Part shown: positions 43,651 to 50,507 of the stretch, in pieces
Position numbering within the stretch: position 1 is the stretch's first letter
How the letters are laid out: the number at the start of each line of letters is the position of its first letter
Origin: Acidobacteriota bacterium
Lineage (GTDB): Bacteria; Acidobacteriota; Thermoanaerobaculia; Multivoradales; JAHEKO01
Assembly (NCBI GenBank): GCA_029263375.1
Contig: JAJCXP010000228.1
Location: 1-50,507 of the forward strand
Length of the DNA: 50,507 bases
Reading direction: 5' to 3'
Program-made: the position numbers and the translations under genes
Notes under the pieces: model-generated
Database searches by the model: none
What the model was told of the DNA's origin: nothing
What the model saw: only the letters and a program-made list of their open reading frames with translations

Positions 43651-45080
43651 ACGCTCCGCGCAGACCGCGGCGCGGACGGGGCCGCGGACGCAGACGGCCG
43701 CCGCGAGACTCGGCGGGGCGACCTTCGGACAGCAAACGTCGGCAGCACAAGGACCCCGATCTTCCGCAGCTGCTGTCGATCGAGGAGATCGACGAGCGGC
43801 TCGAAAGAACGCTGGCGCAGTCGGCCGCCGACGAGACCGAAATGGTCTGGCTCGAGGTCTCTCGGGGCGAGGCGACGCGCAACGGCAAGCACATCGAGGT
43901 ACGCGTCTCGCCCGAGCGCACCATCCTGGTCCGGGTGCTGGATCTGGGGCGAGTCGGCAGCTATCGAACCGGCTTCGGAGAACCGGGCGATCTGACCGAC
44001 GCCGTGCGTCAGGCGATGGCGCAGTCGCGCGTGCGCGAGCCGCTCTCCGGCCTCCCCCATTTGCCGGCCGAGAATGAACCGATCGAGACCGAAAACGGTC
44101 TCTACGATCCGGACGTCGCGGGGCTCACTCCAGCTGCGGCGCGCGCCCTGCTCGAGAAGCTACCCAACCAGAACGAAGCTCTGCGGCTCGAGTGGGCGGA
44201 AGGCCGGGTCGTGGTCTACAACAGTCGCAAGATCCGGCGCCAGGTATCGGTGACCGGCGTCAGCTTCGAGGCGCGCTGCGGCACCAGCCCGGGCGCCGGC
44301 CATGCCGCGGATGCGGCGCGACGCCTGGAGGACCTCAATCCGGAGCGGATCCTGGAGATCGCCTGGAACCGGCACGCCAACGGCGACCTCGGCGAGCCGC
44401 CGACCGAGGCCGTCCCGGTGGTGCTGGCGCCCGAGGCGGTCATCTCGCTGATCGAGATGCTGAATCAGGAGTCGTTCTCGGCCAAGGCGTACTACGACGG
44501 CACCAGCTTCCTGCGCGAGCACCTCGGGATCCAGGTCTTCGACCGGGCACTGACGCTGCGCGACGACGCCACGGACCGGAGCGGCATTCCGTTCCCCTTC
44601 GACCTCGAGGGCACCGCCAAGAGACCGGTGCCGCTGATCCTCGAGGGCGCCCCGAAGACACCGGCGCTCGACCAGCGCCAGGCGGCGGTTCTCGGACTGC
44701 CCCCGACCGCCCACGCGATCGGCGGCAACGACGCCCGCGCTCAGAACCTCTTTCTGCTGGCGGGCGAGTTGACCGACGAGGAGCTCCTCGCCGCGGCCGA
44801 AGGCGGGCTCTGGATCGGCTGGCTCGACCACCTCGAGTGCCGCGAGCCCAACCGTGTCCAGTTCAACGCCCGCGCTCGCGGCGTCCGCCGAATCGAGAAC
44901 GGCAAGCTCGGCGCGGCCTTGCCCGACCTCTACTGGCAGGACAGCCTGCTGCGCGCGTTCTCCGGCATCCTCGGCATCGGCTCCGTGACCACCAACCGGA
45001 TGACCCGCGACGGCTACCTGGGAGGCTTCTCCGCCCCCGGCTTGGCTCTCAGCAGCATCGAGGGTCTGCGGCCATCCTAG
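43647..45080 (+). CDS. TldD/PmbA-family protein (TldE/PmbA-like) with Arg-rich extension
   Basis: The 477-residue protein has a basic, Arg/Pro-rich first 35 residues, which may bind nucleic acid. The TldD/PmbA fold follows. C-terminal blocks are characteristic: SFSAKAYYDGTSFLREHLG, QVFDRALTLRDDA, FDLEGTAKRPVPLILEG, ARAQNLFLLAGELTDEELL and GFSAPG. No HExxxH zinc motif is seen, so it corresponds to the non-catalytic TldE/PmbA partner. TldD/E proteases process peptide antibiotics and affect gyrase; a TldD partner is not encoded here. The start GTG overlaps the mtaB stop by 4 bases. Confidence 0.75.
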   Translation: MNAPRRPRRGRGRGRRRPPRDSAGRPSDSKRRQHKDPDLPQLLSIEEIDERLERTLAQSAADETEMVWLEVSRGEATRNGKHIEVRVSPERTILVRVLDLGRVGSYRTGFGEPGDLTDAVRQAMAQSRVREPLSGLPHLPAENEPIETENGLYDPDVAGLTPAAARALLEKLPNQNEALRLEWAEGRVVVYNSRKIRRQVSVTGVSFEARCGTSPGAGHAADAARRLEDLNPERILEIAWNRHANGDLGEPPTEAVPVVLAPEAVISLIEMLNQESFSAKAYYDGTSFLREHLGIQVFDRALTLRDDATDRSGIPFPFDLEGTAKRPVPLILEGAPKTPALDQRQAAVLGLPPTAHAIGGNDARAQNLFLLAGELTDEELLAAAEGGLWIGWLDHLECREPNRVQFNARARGVRRIENGKLGAALPDLYWQDSLLRAFSGILGIGSVTTNRMTRDGYLGGFSAPGLALSSIEGLRPS

Positions 45081-45206
45081 CGCGGTCTCTTTTCGACAGA
45101 GCGAACCCGGACTCGGCATCGCCCACCGCGACCTGCCGGCAGAGCCGAGACAGCATTAGCAGTGGTGTTACGCTAGAGCGAGCAACGAAGCTGTCGAAGG
45201 AAACCG

Positions 45207-45228
45207 CGACAGGGATGGTTCCCTGTCG
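45207..45228. promoter_or_regulatory. perfect 9-bp dyad ahead of the Sel1-repeat gene
   Basis: CGACAGGGA (45207-45215) and TCCCTGTCG (45220-45228) form a perfect inverted repeat with a 4-base loop. CTGTCGAAGG also recurs directly at 45191-45200 and 45223-45232. The dyad lies 21 bases before the start codon. It could be an operator, an mRNA hairpin near the ribosome site, or both. A TACGCT hexamer at 45170-45175 is a possible -10. Confidence 0.45.
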
Positions 45229-45249
45229 AAGGGTACGAGGAGAACGAGA

Positions 45250-46632
45250 ATGCGTACGGTCGCTCTCTCCATTCTGGCGCTCGCCCTGCTCGGACCGGCC
45301 GCCGGCGCGGCGGAACCTATCCCACGTCGCTGGACGAGCCTGGACCTCTCAGACGTGGACCCATCGCCGTTTCGGTGGGCAGGGCCGTGTGAGGTGCAAC
45401 CACCGGCCGGTACCAGGACCATCTGCCGGTCGATGCTAGACGACCGCCTCGCCCTATTGCTGCTCTGGGCCGAGAGCGAATCGGGCGACTGCCGCAAACG
45501 GAGGTGCGCCGACGGACAGTTCAGAATCTTCCAGGAGAACCCGTACCCGGATCAGCTGTTTCAGCCGGGCTGGGGGATGGCCTCGAAGCGATACGCGGTG
45601 ACCGCCACCGTCCTGGGATTTGACGACCGGGATGTGAACGAGGAGGTCGTCCTCCGTCGGATCCTGCCGCAGCTCATTCGACTGGTCGAGCCCTACGCCG
45701 TGCCGTGTGGCTGCCCGGAGGATCGGCCGGGAGTCCCGACACCACCGCTGCCGCTCCCCCCGCCCTCGAACGAGCCCATCGAGCTCCCGCCGCCGGGGAG
45801 TGTCGAAGAGGCCGACCCACGAGCCGGGTATGACGCGGAGGGGGGCGTCTTCGGTCAGTCGGACACCTGGGAACCGGGCGAAGCGGTCGGATCGGGCTCT
45901 CGGGAACCGGACGAAGCGGTCGAATCGAGCTCCCCCGAGGCCGACATCACGTTCGGGGCCGGTTCCGAAGCCTTCGATGCCGGGGACTTCGAGCGCTCCC
46001 TCTCGCTCATGACGGAGGCGGCAGAGATGGGTGATCCCCGAGCTCCCGGTTACGTCGGCAATCAGTACCACATGGGGAAGGGCACGGCGCCGGACGGTGC
46101 CAAGGCTCTCCGCTACTACCGGATGGGCGCTGAGCGGAAGGACGGCTTCGCCACCCATCAGCTCGGCCTTGCGTACGAGCACGGCCGGTTCGGCCTGGGC
46201 AAGGACGACCGCGCCGCGCTCCGCCACTACGAGCGCGCGGCGGAGCAGGGCTGGTCCGCGGCCGCCCGCGTCGCCGGTCTGTCCCACCAGCAAGGATTCG
46301 GTGGGGTCGAGCCGAGCGAGCGCAAGGCCCTCGACTACTACATACAGGCAGCAGACCTGGGCAACATGCAGGCGCTCAACGACCTCGGCATCTTCTACCA
46401 GGAGGGCCGGGGCGGACTCACCCCCGACCCGGAGGTCGCAGCGACCTACTTCCGCAAGGCGGCCGACCTGGGCTACGACAGAGCCATGAACAACCTGGCG
46501 CGAGGCTACCGGCTCGGGCTCGGGGTTCCCGTCGATCGCGGGCAGGCGATGGACTGGTACCGGAAGGCGAGCGAACTCGGCAACGAGAACGCCACCGACG
46601 CTCTCACGAAGATGGAGGCGGGCGAATGGTGA
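45250..46632 (+). CDS. secreted Sel1-repeat protein
   Basis: The 460-residue precursor has a signal peptide (about 1-20, ending GAA). An unassigned N-terminal domain with several cysteines (about 25-160) is followed by a Pro/Glu/Ser-rich low-complexity linker (about 160-235). Five to six Sel1/TPR-like repeats follow, of the type A-x-x-x-YY-x-x-AAD-x-G...A-x-x-x-LG-x-x-Y-x-x-G. Sel1 repeats are protein-protein interaction scaffolds. GAGGAGAA precedes the ATG at good spacing. It overlaps the next, broken gene by 7 bases, and may form an operon with the intact paralogue further down. Confidence 0.82.
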   Translation: MRTVALSILALALLGPAAGAAEPIPRRWTSLDLSDVDPSPFRWAGPCEVQPPAGTRTICRSMLDDRLALLLLWAESESGDCRKRRCADGQFRIFQENPYPDQLFQPGWGMASKRYAVTATVLGFDDRDVNEEVVLRRILPQLIRLVEPYAVPCGCPEDRPGVPTPPLPLPPPSNEPIELPPPGSVEEADPRAGYDAEGGVFGQSDTWEPGEAVGSGSREPDEAVESSSPEADITFGAGSEAFDAGDFERSLSLMTEAAEMGDPRAPGYVGNQYHMGKGTAPDGAKALRYYRMGAERKDGFATHQLGLAYEHGRFGLGKDDRAALRHYERAAEQGWSAAARVAGLSHQQGFGGVEPSERKALDYYIQAADLGNMQALNDLGIFYQEGRGGLTPDPEVAATYFRKAADLGYDRAMNNLARGYRLGLGVPVDRGQAMDWYRKASELGNENATDALTKMEAGEW

Positions 46633-46910
46633 GGAGTGAGCGAGCACTCGCCTCCCTTGCACTGACACTCTGGGCTACGGGCGGTGGTGCGGCTGAGTTG
46701 ACGTTCGAGGTTCTCGACGACCGCTGCAACCCTCCGGTGAACACAGTCGCAACCATGGAGGGCAGGACGGATTGACTCACCTACCTGGGCTGCATCGACA
46801 GCGGGATCAAGAACCTCCTCAACAGAGACGGTCTTCTAAGGTCCAGACCTGGGCTCGCTGAGCTCAGCAAGGAGGTTCTTTGCATAGTCTGGACGTACAC
46901 CAGGGAGTGA
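46626..46910 (+). pseudogene. decayed secreted-protein gene with an in-frame TGA, paralogue of the next gene
   Basis: A frame from ATG 46626 has a signal peptide-like start (MVRSERALASLALTLWATGG), is stopped at codon 50 by TGA (46773-46775), and then stays open to TGA 46908-46910. After the stop it encodes LTYLGCIDSGIKNLL. The intact downstream gene has WLTFLGCMEKTAHELF, with TGG (47117-47119) at the equivalent position. The 24 bases starting there match at about 20 positions, so TGG to TGA is the likely inactivating change. The rest of the copy is short and diverged. It begins inside the end of the Sel1 gene. Confidence 0.7.
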
Positions 46911-46951
46911 CGCCCCCACAGGCACTCGAAGTGGATGGAGACCGACGAACG

Positions 46952-48019
46952 ATGAGAGGGACCAGACGATTCTCCGTCTGCCTGTGGATGGCGACGGCGT
47001 TCCTCGTGGCAGTCGGCGAAGCAGCCGAGCCGACGCCCAAGAGCTTCGAGCGTTGCCACGCCCTCCGCAGCTGGGCACTGGAGAAGGACGTCAAGACGGA
47101 CGGGGGCCGCAACGCATGGCTCACCTTCCTCGGCTGCATGGAGAAGACGGCCCATGAGCTCTTCGAGCAGTTGTCCGACGAGGGTAAAGCGCTCGAGTAC
47201 ACCAGACCATCGGAAGCGTGTGAAGGCGAGAACGAAACGGCGCTCCTCAGTTTGAAGAGCGTCGACACGTGGGTCATGGAGTTCTATGGCTTCTGGGACT
47301 GGTATCGATCGTCAACGAACTACGTCCCGATAGCAGTAAGAAACCACCTCGAGCTGGAACGGGACAACCTCGTCACTCAGGTGGACGGCTACATCGGTGC
47401 GCTCGACGCTTTGCGGAAGAAGGTAGAAGGGAGCAGAGCCCGATGGGTCGCCTCGATCGAGCGTTGTAATGAGACGGCGGAACCCGAACCCGCCTCTGGG
47501 CTGATCATCAAAGTCACCGAGGTCACTCAGCCGAGCAACATCGAAGTCGGCCAGATCTTCACGCTCAACCACACCCTGTCGACGCCGGACGGGATGGGTG
47601 CGACCCTCGAGCTGTTGGTCGCGGAGGGTGAGGGTGAAGCATGTCCCGTAGGGAAGACTCCGGACGGCGCCTGCTCAATGGCTACTTTCGAGGTGGCACC
47701 GGGCACGAAGATGCGCTTTGCCGAGTTCTCGCTCGGCAAGGGCCTCTTTCTTGGGTGGCCGAACCTCACCATCGAGCTCCTGCAAGGTACGGTCGACGTG
47801 AATATCGAGAAGGAGAACGTCGAGCTTGCGGTGAAGTGCCAGGAGCACTCCGCGTACAAGAACTTCGGCGACCCGAGCCGCGCCAGGATGACGTGTGACT
47901 TTGACGAGTTCCGAGTCAGGAGCATCGCTGGAACCGCGTCTCTGTACGGAACGATGGACACAACTCTCTTGGACCCAGGTGAAACCGTGACCTACAGGGC
48001 GGGAGCCAAGGTCGAGTAG
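46952..48019 (+). CDS. secreted protein of unknown function, intact paralogue
   Basis: The 355-residue precursor starts with a signal peptide (about 1-24, ending EAAE). The mature N-terminal half is helical (about 30-180) with paired cysteines at ERCHAL and FLGCME, and again SIERCNE. The second half (about 190-355) reads as beta-rich and includes CPVGKTPDGAC, KCQEHS and MTCDFDEF, so it is probably disulphide-bonded outside the cytoplasm. I do not recognise a family. It follows its decayed N-terminal paralogue and the Sel1 gene. Composition looks less GC-biased than neighbouring genes, which may mean recent acquisition. ATG 46952 is chosen because the signal peptide starts there. Confidence 0.7.
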   Translation: MRGTRRFSVCLWMATAFLVAVGEAAEPTPKSFERCHALRSWALEKDVKTDGGRNAWLTFLGCMEKTAHELFEQLSDEGKALEYTRPSEACEGENETALLSLKSVDTWVMEFYGFWDWYRSSTNYVPIAVRNHLELERDNLVTQVDGYIGALDALRKKVEGSRARWVASIERCNETAEPEPASGLIIKVTEVTQPSNIEVGQIFTLNHTLSTPDGMGATLELLVAEGEGEACPVGKTPDGACSMATFEVAPGTKMRFAEFSLGKGLFLGWPNLTIELLQGTVDVNIEKENVELAVKCQEHSAYKNFGDPSRARMTCDFDEFRVRSIAGTASLYGTMDTTLLDPGETVTYRAGAKVE

Positions 48020-48037
48020 GCCCAACCCTCCGCGCGG

Positions 48038-49624
48038 CTAGCTCTTGCGCAGCAGCACCAGGGTCTGATCGTCGCCCTGTGGGAGGCCGGCGGCAAAGTC
48101 GGTGACGGCGGTGTCGACTAGCTCGATGATCTCCGACAGCGGCTGGTCGGCGGCGGCGCGCAGGAGGTCGCACAGGCGCTGCTCGCCGAACTCCTCGTCC
48201 GTGGGCGAAGCGCACTCGGTGATGCCGTCACTGTAGAGGCAGAGCAGATCGCCCGCCTGCATGACCAGTGAGCGCGACTCGAACCCCCCTTTGGCGAACA
48301 GCCCGAGCGGCATGCCACCCGTGGGCAGCTCCTCGATGGAGCCGGTCGCGCGCACCAGGAACCCCGGATTGTGGCCGGCGTTCAGATAGGAGACCTCACC
48401 ACTCTCCGGATCTACCGTGGCGACGAGCAGGGTGATGAACTTGTTGGGCGCGCTCGATTCGAAGATGTGCCGATTGAGACGCTCGACCAGTTCGGGACCG
48501 AGGGGCTCGCGATCGAGCAGCAGTCGCAGCGCCGAATAGAGCGTCGAAACCATCAGGGCGGCGGGCATGCCCTTGCCGGTAACGTCGGCCACCAGGGCGG
48601 CCAACCTGCCGCCGTCGAGCGGCAGGAGATCGTAGTAGTCGCCGCCGACCTCGCGCGCCGGCCGGTTCCAGCCGATCACCTCGATCCCATCGAAGAGCGG
48701 CATCCGGTCCGGCAGCAGTTGTCGCTGGATCTCGGCGGCGAGCTCCGCCTCCCGCTCGAGCCGCTCCTTCTCGAGCGCCTGCCGATGCAGGTGGGCGTTC
48801 TCGAGCGCGATCGCCGCCTGGTTGGCCAGCATGCCGAGACTCCTGCGGTCGGAAAGCTCGAACGGTCCGACGCCGTGGCGGCTCTCCTTGTCGGCGACGA
48901 TCAGCAGGCCGCGGGGCGTGCCGTCGGCCTCGATCGGCACCGCCAGCAGATGCTCGGCGCCCGGAATCAGATCCTGGCCACCCGCGCTCTTGCCTTTCAA
49001 GAGCGCCACGACCGCTGGATCGTCGAGCCGCATTCGGCCACGCGCGTCGCCGCCGAACGTGCGATCGAGTCGGTAGCGGTCGCCGTCGACGAGATAGAGC
49101 GCGCCACGGCGGGCGTCGAGGAGCGACACCGCGCGCAGCAGGATCTCCTCCGACAGATCGTCGAGGTTGAGGGTGCCGGCGATCGCCAGGCCGACGTCGT
49201 ACAGCGCCTCGAGCTCGACACCGCGATAGTTGACTTCGAACCGCTGCCGTTTGAGTCGCTTCTCGAGATCGAGGTTCCGGATTCCCGCTGCCAGCGCGAC
49301 TCGCAGAGCGTGCTCGACCTCGACCGGGCCGCCGTCCGGGACGTCGGCCAGAACCATGCCGCCGACCACTACGATCTTGGCCAGGCGCCCGTCCGGGGGC
49401 GCCGAGTCGACGGTCTCGGGAAAGTTGCCCGAGCCGACGACGACCTCTCGCGTCAGCGGCTGCCCCTGGCCGGTATAGAGCGCAACCCCCGACGCCTCGG
49501 TGCCGAGTCGAACCAGCTCGAGCAGGCGCTCGACCAGAACGCGACCATCCTCATCGCGCCCAGCGAGCTCGAGCGCCTCAGTCCAGGCCTTCTTGGTTGC
49601 CGGCCCTGTCGCCGCTCGGCTCAT
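48038..49624 (-). CDS. GAF-SpoIIE (PP2C-type) serine phosphatase, RsbU-like
   Basis: The 528-residue protein has a GAF domain (about 120-280, ALYDVGLAIAGTLNLDDLSEEILLRA) and a coiled linker (EKERLEREAELAAEIQRQLLP). The C-terminal SpoIIE/PP2C domain has GGDYYDLLPLDGGRLAALVADVTGKGMPAALMV, LNAGHNPGFLV and YSDGITECASP. This layout belongs to RsbU-type phosphatases that dephosphorylate STAS antagonists in response to a signal bound by GAF. The STAS gene ends 7 bases upstream, so the two are linked. ATG 49624 is used; a GTG at 49654 overlapping the STAS gene is possible. Confidence 0.88.
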   Translation of the reverse strand: MSRAATGPATKKAWTEALELAGRDEDGRVLVERLLELVRLGTEASGVALYTGQGQPLTREVVVGSGNFPETVDSAPPDGRLAKIVVVGGMVLADVPDGGPVEVEHALRVALAAGIRNLDLEKRLKRQRFEVNYRGVELEALYDVGLAIAGTLNLDDLSEEILLRAVSLLDARRGALYLVDGDRYRLDRTFGGDARGRMRLDDPAVVALLKGKSAGGQDLIPGAEHLLAVPIEADGTPRGLLIVADKESRHGVGPFELSDRRSLGMLANQAAIALENAHLHRQALEKERLEREAELAAEIQRQLLPDRMPLFDGIEVIGWNRPAREVGGDYYDLLPLDGGRLAALVADVTGKGMPAALMVSTLYSALRLLLDREPLGPELVERLNRHIFESSAPNKFITLLVATVDPESGEVSYLNAGHNPGFLVRATGSIEELPTGGMPLGLFAKGGFESRSLVMQAGDLLCLYSDGITECASPTDEEFGEQRLCDLLRAAADQPLSEIIELVDTAVTDFAAGLPQGDDQTLVLLRKS

Positions 49625-49631
49625 CTGCGTC

Positions 49632-49979
49632 TCAGCCGAGCTCGGTGACGGCACGGTCCTCGTCTGGGTAGATCGAGGCGTACAGCGTCAGTCCCATGAT
49701 GTGGAACGTCTTGTCGATCGTGGGTGTTAGCGCACAGAACGCCAGCTTGCCCTCGATCTCGAGCATGCGCTCGATGATCTCGATCAGGATGGAGATACCG
49801 ATCGAATTGACGATCTTGGTGCCCGCGAGATTGAGCAGGAGGATTTTCACACCGTCGTCGATCAGCTTGAACGCCTCGCGCGCGATCTCCTCTCCACCCT
49901 GGTTGTTGATGTAACCCTCGGTGTAGATGACCGCAAGCGCATCACGCCGATCGACGGTCAGTTTCAGAGTCTCGCTCAT
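49632..49979 (-). CDS. STAS-domain anti-sigma factor antagonist
   Basis: The 115-residue protein is a single STAS domain. The phosphorylation region reads IVNSIGISILIEI, with Ser59 as the expected phospho-acceptor. In the unphosphorylated state it should capture the anti-sigma kinase and release its partner. GGAGAGAAGGG precedes the ATG. It is the middle gene of a three-gene partner-switching operon, 20 bases after the kinase gene. Confidence 0.9.
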   Translation of the reverse strand: MSETLKLTVDRRDALAVIYTEGYINNQGGEEIAREAFKLIDDGVKILLLNLAGTKIVNSIGISILIEIIERMLEIEGKLAFCALTPTIDKTFHIMGLTLYASIYPDEDRAVTELG

Positions 49980-49999
49980 CGTCCCTTCTCTCCGCCACC

Positions 50000-50434
50000 C
50001 TAGCGGTGTTTTGTCATCACGATCTGTGTGCCCTGGTCGCTAGAGCTGATCTCGACCTCATCCATCAGGCCGCGAATGATCTGAAGCCCCCACCCACGCT
50101 TACTCTCGGCTTTGAGCTTCTCCTCGATCGAGGGTCGCGCGACATCCTTCGGGTCGAAACCAACCCCGGTGTCGCGCAACACGATCTGGAGCCTCTCGGG
50201 CTGATTCTCGCCCAATACCGAGAAGGTGATGTAGACCTTCCGATCCTCGGCCCGACTGTGCTCGAACGAGTTGATGCACGCTTCGACCACAGCCATCCGG
50301 ACCTCGTCGATCCTATCCGAGCTCATGTGCATGAACTCAGCCATGGCCGTCGCGGTCTTACTCGCCGCGATCTCCATGTCCGGAAGCATTGGGAGGGTAA
50401 GTGTTACCTCCCTGAGGACGAAACTATTCTCCAT
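50000..50434 (-). CDS. RsbW-type anti-sigma serine kinase (HATPase_c_2)
   Basis: The 144-residue protein has the GHKL ATP-binding fold: N box MAVVEACINSFEHS, G1 LRDTGVGFDP and G2 KRGWGLQIIRGLMD. It matches RsbW/SpoIIAB-like switch kinases, which phosphorylate STAS antagonists and bind a sigma factor or other target. No partner sigma gene is in view. It is the first gene of the minus-strand operon, followed by STAS and phosphatase genes. No clear Shine-Dalgarno site precedes its ATG. Confidence 0.9.
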   Translation of the reverse strand: MENSFVLREVTLTLPMLPDMEIAASKTATAMAEFMHMSSDRIDEVRMAVVEACINSFEHSRAEDRKVYITFSVLGENQPERLQIVLRDTGVGFDPKDVARPSIEEKLKAESKRGWGLQIIRGLMDEVEISSSDQGTQIVMTKHR

Positions 50435-50462
50435 CCGTCGGGTACCAGTCTCTCGGCCGCCG

Positions 50463-50491
50463 ACTCTACTAGAGAACTCAGAAGGTCAGAA
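50463..50491 (-). promoter_or_regulatory. possible promoter of the partner-switching operon
   Basis: On the minus strand TTCTGA (50491 to 50486) and TAGAGT (50468 to 50463) are 17 bases apart. The -10 is 28 bases before the start codon at 50434. The -35 matches consensus poorly. Confidence 0.3.
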
Positions 50492-50507
50492 ATATCTCGA
50501 GCAGATA

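Noticed and set aside
46773-46775. TGA read as selenocysteine or tryptophan
   Set aside because: No selenocysteine hairpin is visible next to the codon, the paralogue has Trp and not Cys there, and TGA ends many other genes in the window.

Overview
The window is a gene-dense stretch of high-GC DNA from a Gram-negative-type bacterium. Evidence for an outer membrane is a phosphate porin of the OprO/OprP type, a lipobox protein and many signal peptides. GTG and TTG starts are common, as are 4-nt stop/start overlaps. The mix (DUF4097 and DUF11 proteins, paired M16 peptidases, lipoprotein sulfatase, MtaB, partner-switching module) would fit an Acidobacteriota lineage such as Thermoanaerobaculia, but this is a low-confidence guess; no rRNA or lineage marker is present.

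Layout. 1-3105: tail of an ABC permease, queA, and a convergent gcvT-gcvH-membrane protein operon. 3461-13624: a complete phosphate-starvation regulon: two tandem PhoB-like regulators, a PhoR-like kinase, a phosphate porin, phoU, pstSCAB and a thioredoxin-type arsenate reductase. Both oprP and pstS are preceded by four 11-bp-spaced half-sites and a -10 hexamer at an identical distance, so the regulatory circuit can be read from the sequence. 13742-18169: an exported amidohydrolase, then an ECF sigma / anti-sigma / two DUF4097 envelope-stress operon. 18179-22086 (minus): a five-gene overlapping operon (DUF883-like membrane protein, small membrane protein, calcineurin-type phosphoesterase with an apparent CTG start, catalytic and non-catalytic M16 proteins).

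22251-27204: beta-CASP nuclease, class IV aminotransferase, SGNH-like secreted protein, tRNA-Ala(CGC) and rmuC. A 119-bp imperfect palindrome lies between rmuC and the next operon. 27402-29782 (minus): exported YtcJ-like amidohydrolase and exported isoaspartate methyltransferase. 30072-33403: a NoeA-like protein whose N-terminal half carries a kinase-type D-x4-N...D signature ahead of its methyltransferase domain, a tiny exported YLDPATGS protein, and a membrane-anchored sulfatase/phosphotransferase-fold enzyme. 33487-38022: a 1511-residue DUF11/GEVED/propeller surface protein.

38269-45080: typA, a lipoprotein sulfatase-family enzyme, a SEC-C protein, mtaB and a PmbA/TldE-like protein. 45250-48019: a Sel1-repeat secreted protein, a decayed gene with an in-frame TGA where its intact downstream paralogue has TGG, and that paralogue. 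48038-50434 (minus): a partner-switching module (HATPase anti-sigma kinase, STAS antagonist, GAF-SpoIIE phosphatase). No insertion sequence, prophage, CRISPR array or rRNA was seen. The most noteworthy candidates are the readable Pho promoters, the kinase-like/methyltransferase-small protein-sulfatase cluster, and a set of genes that look leaderless.
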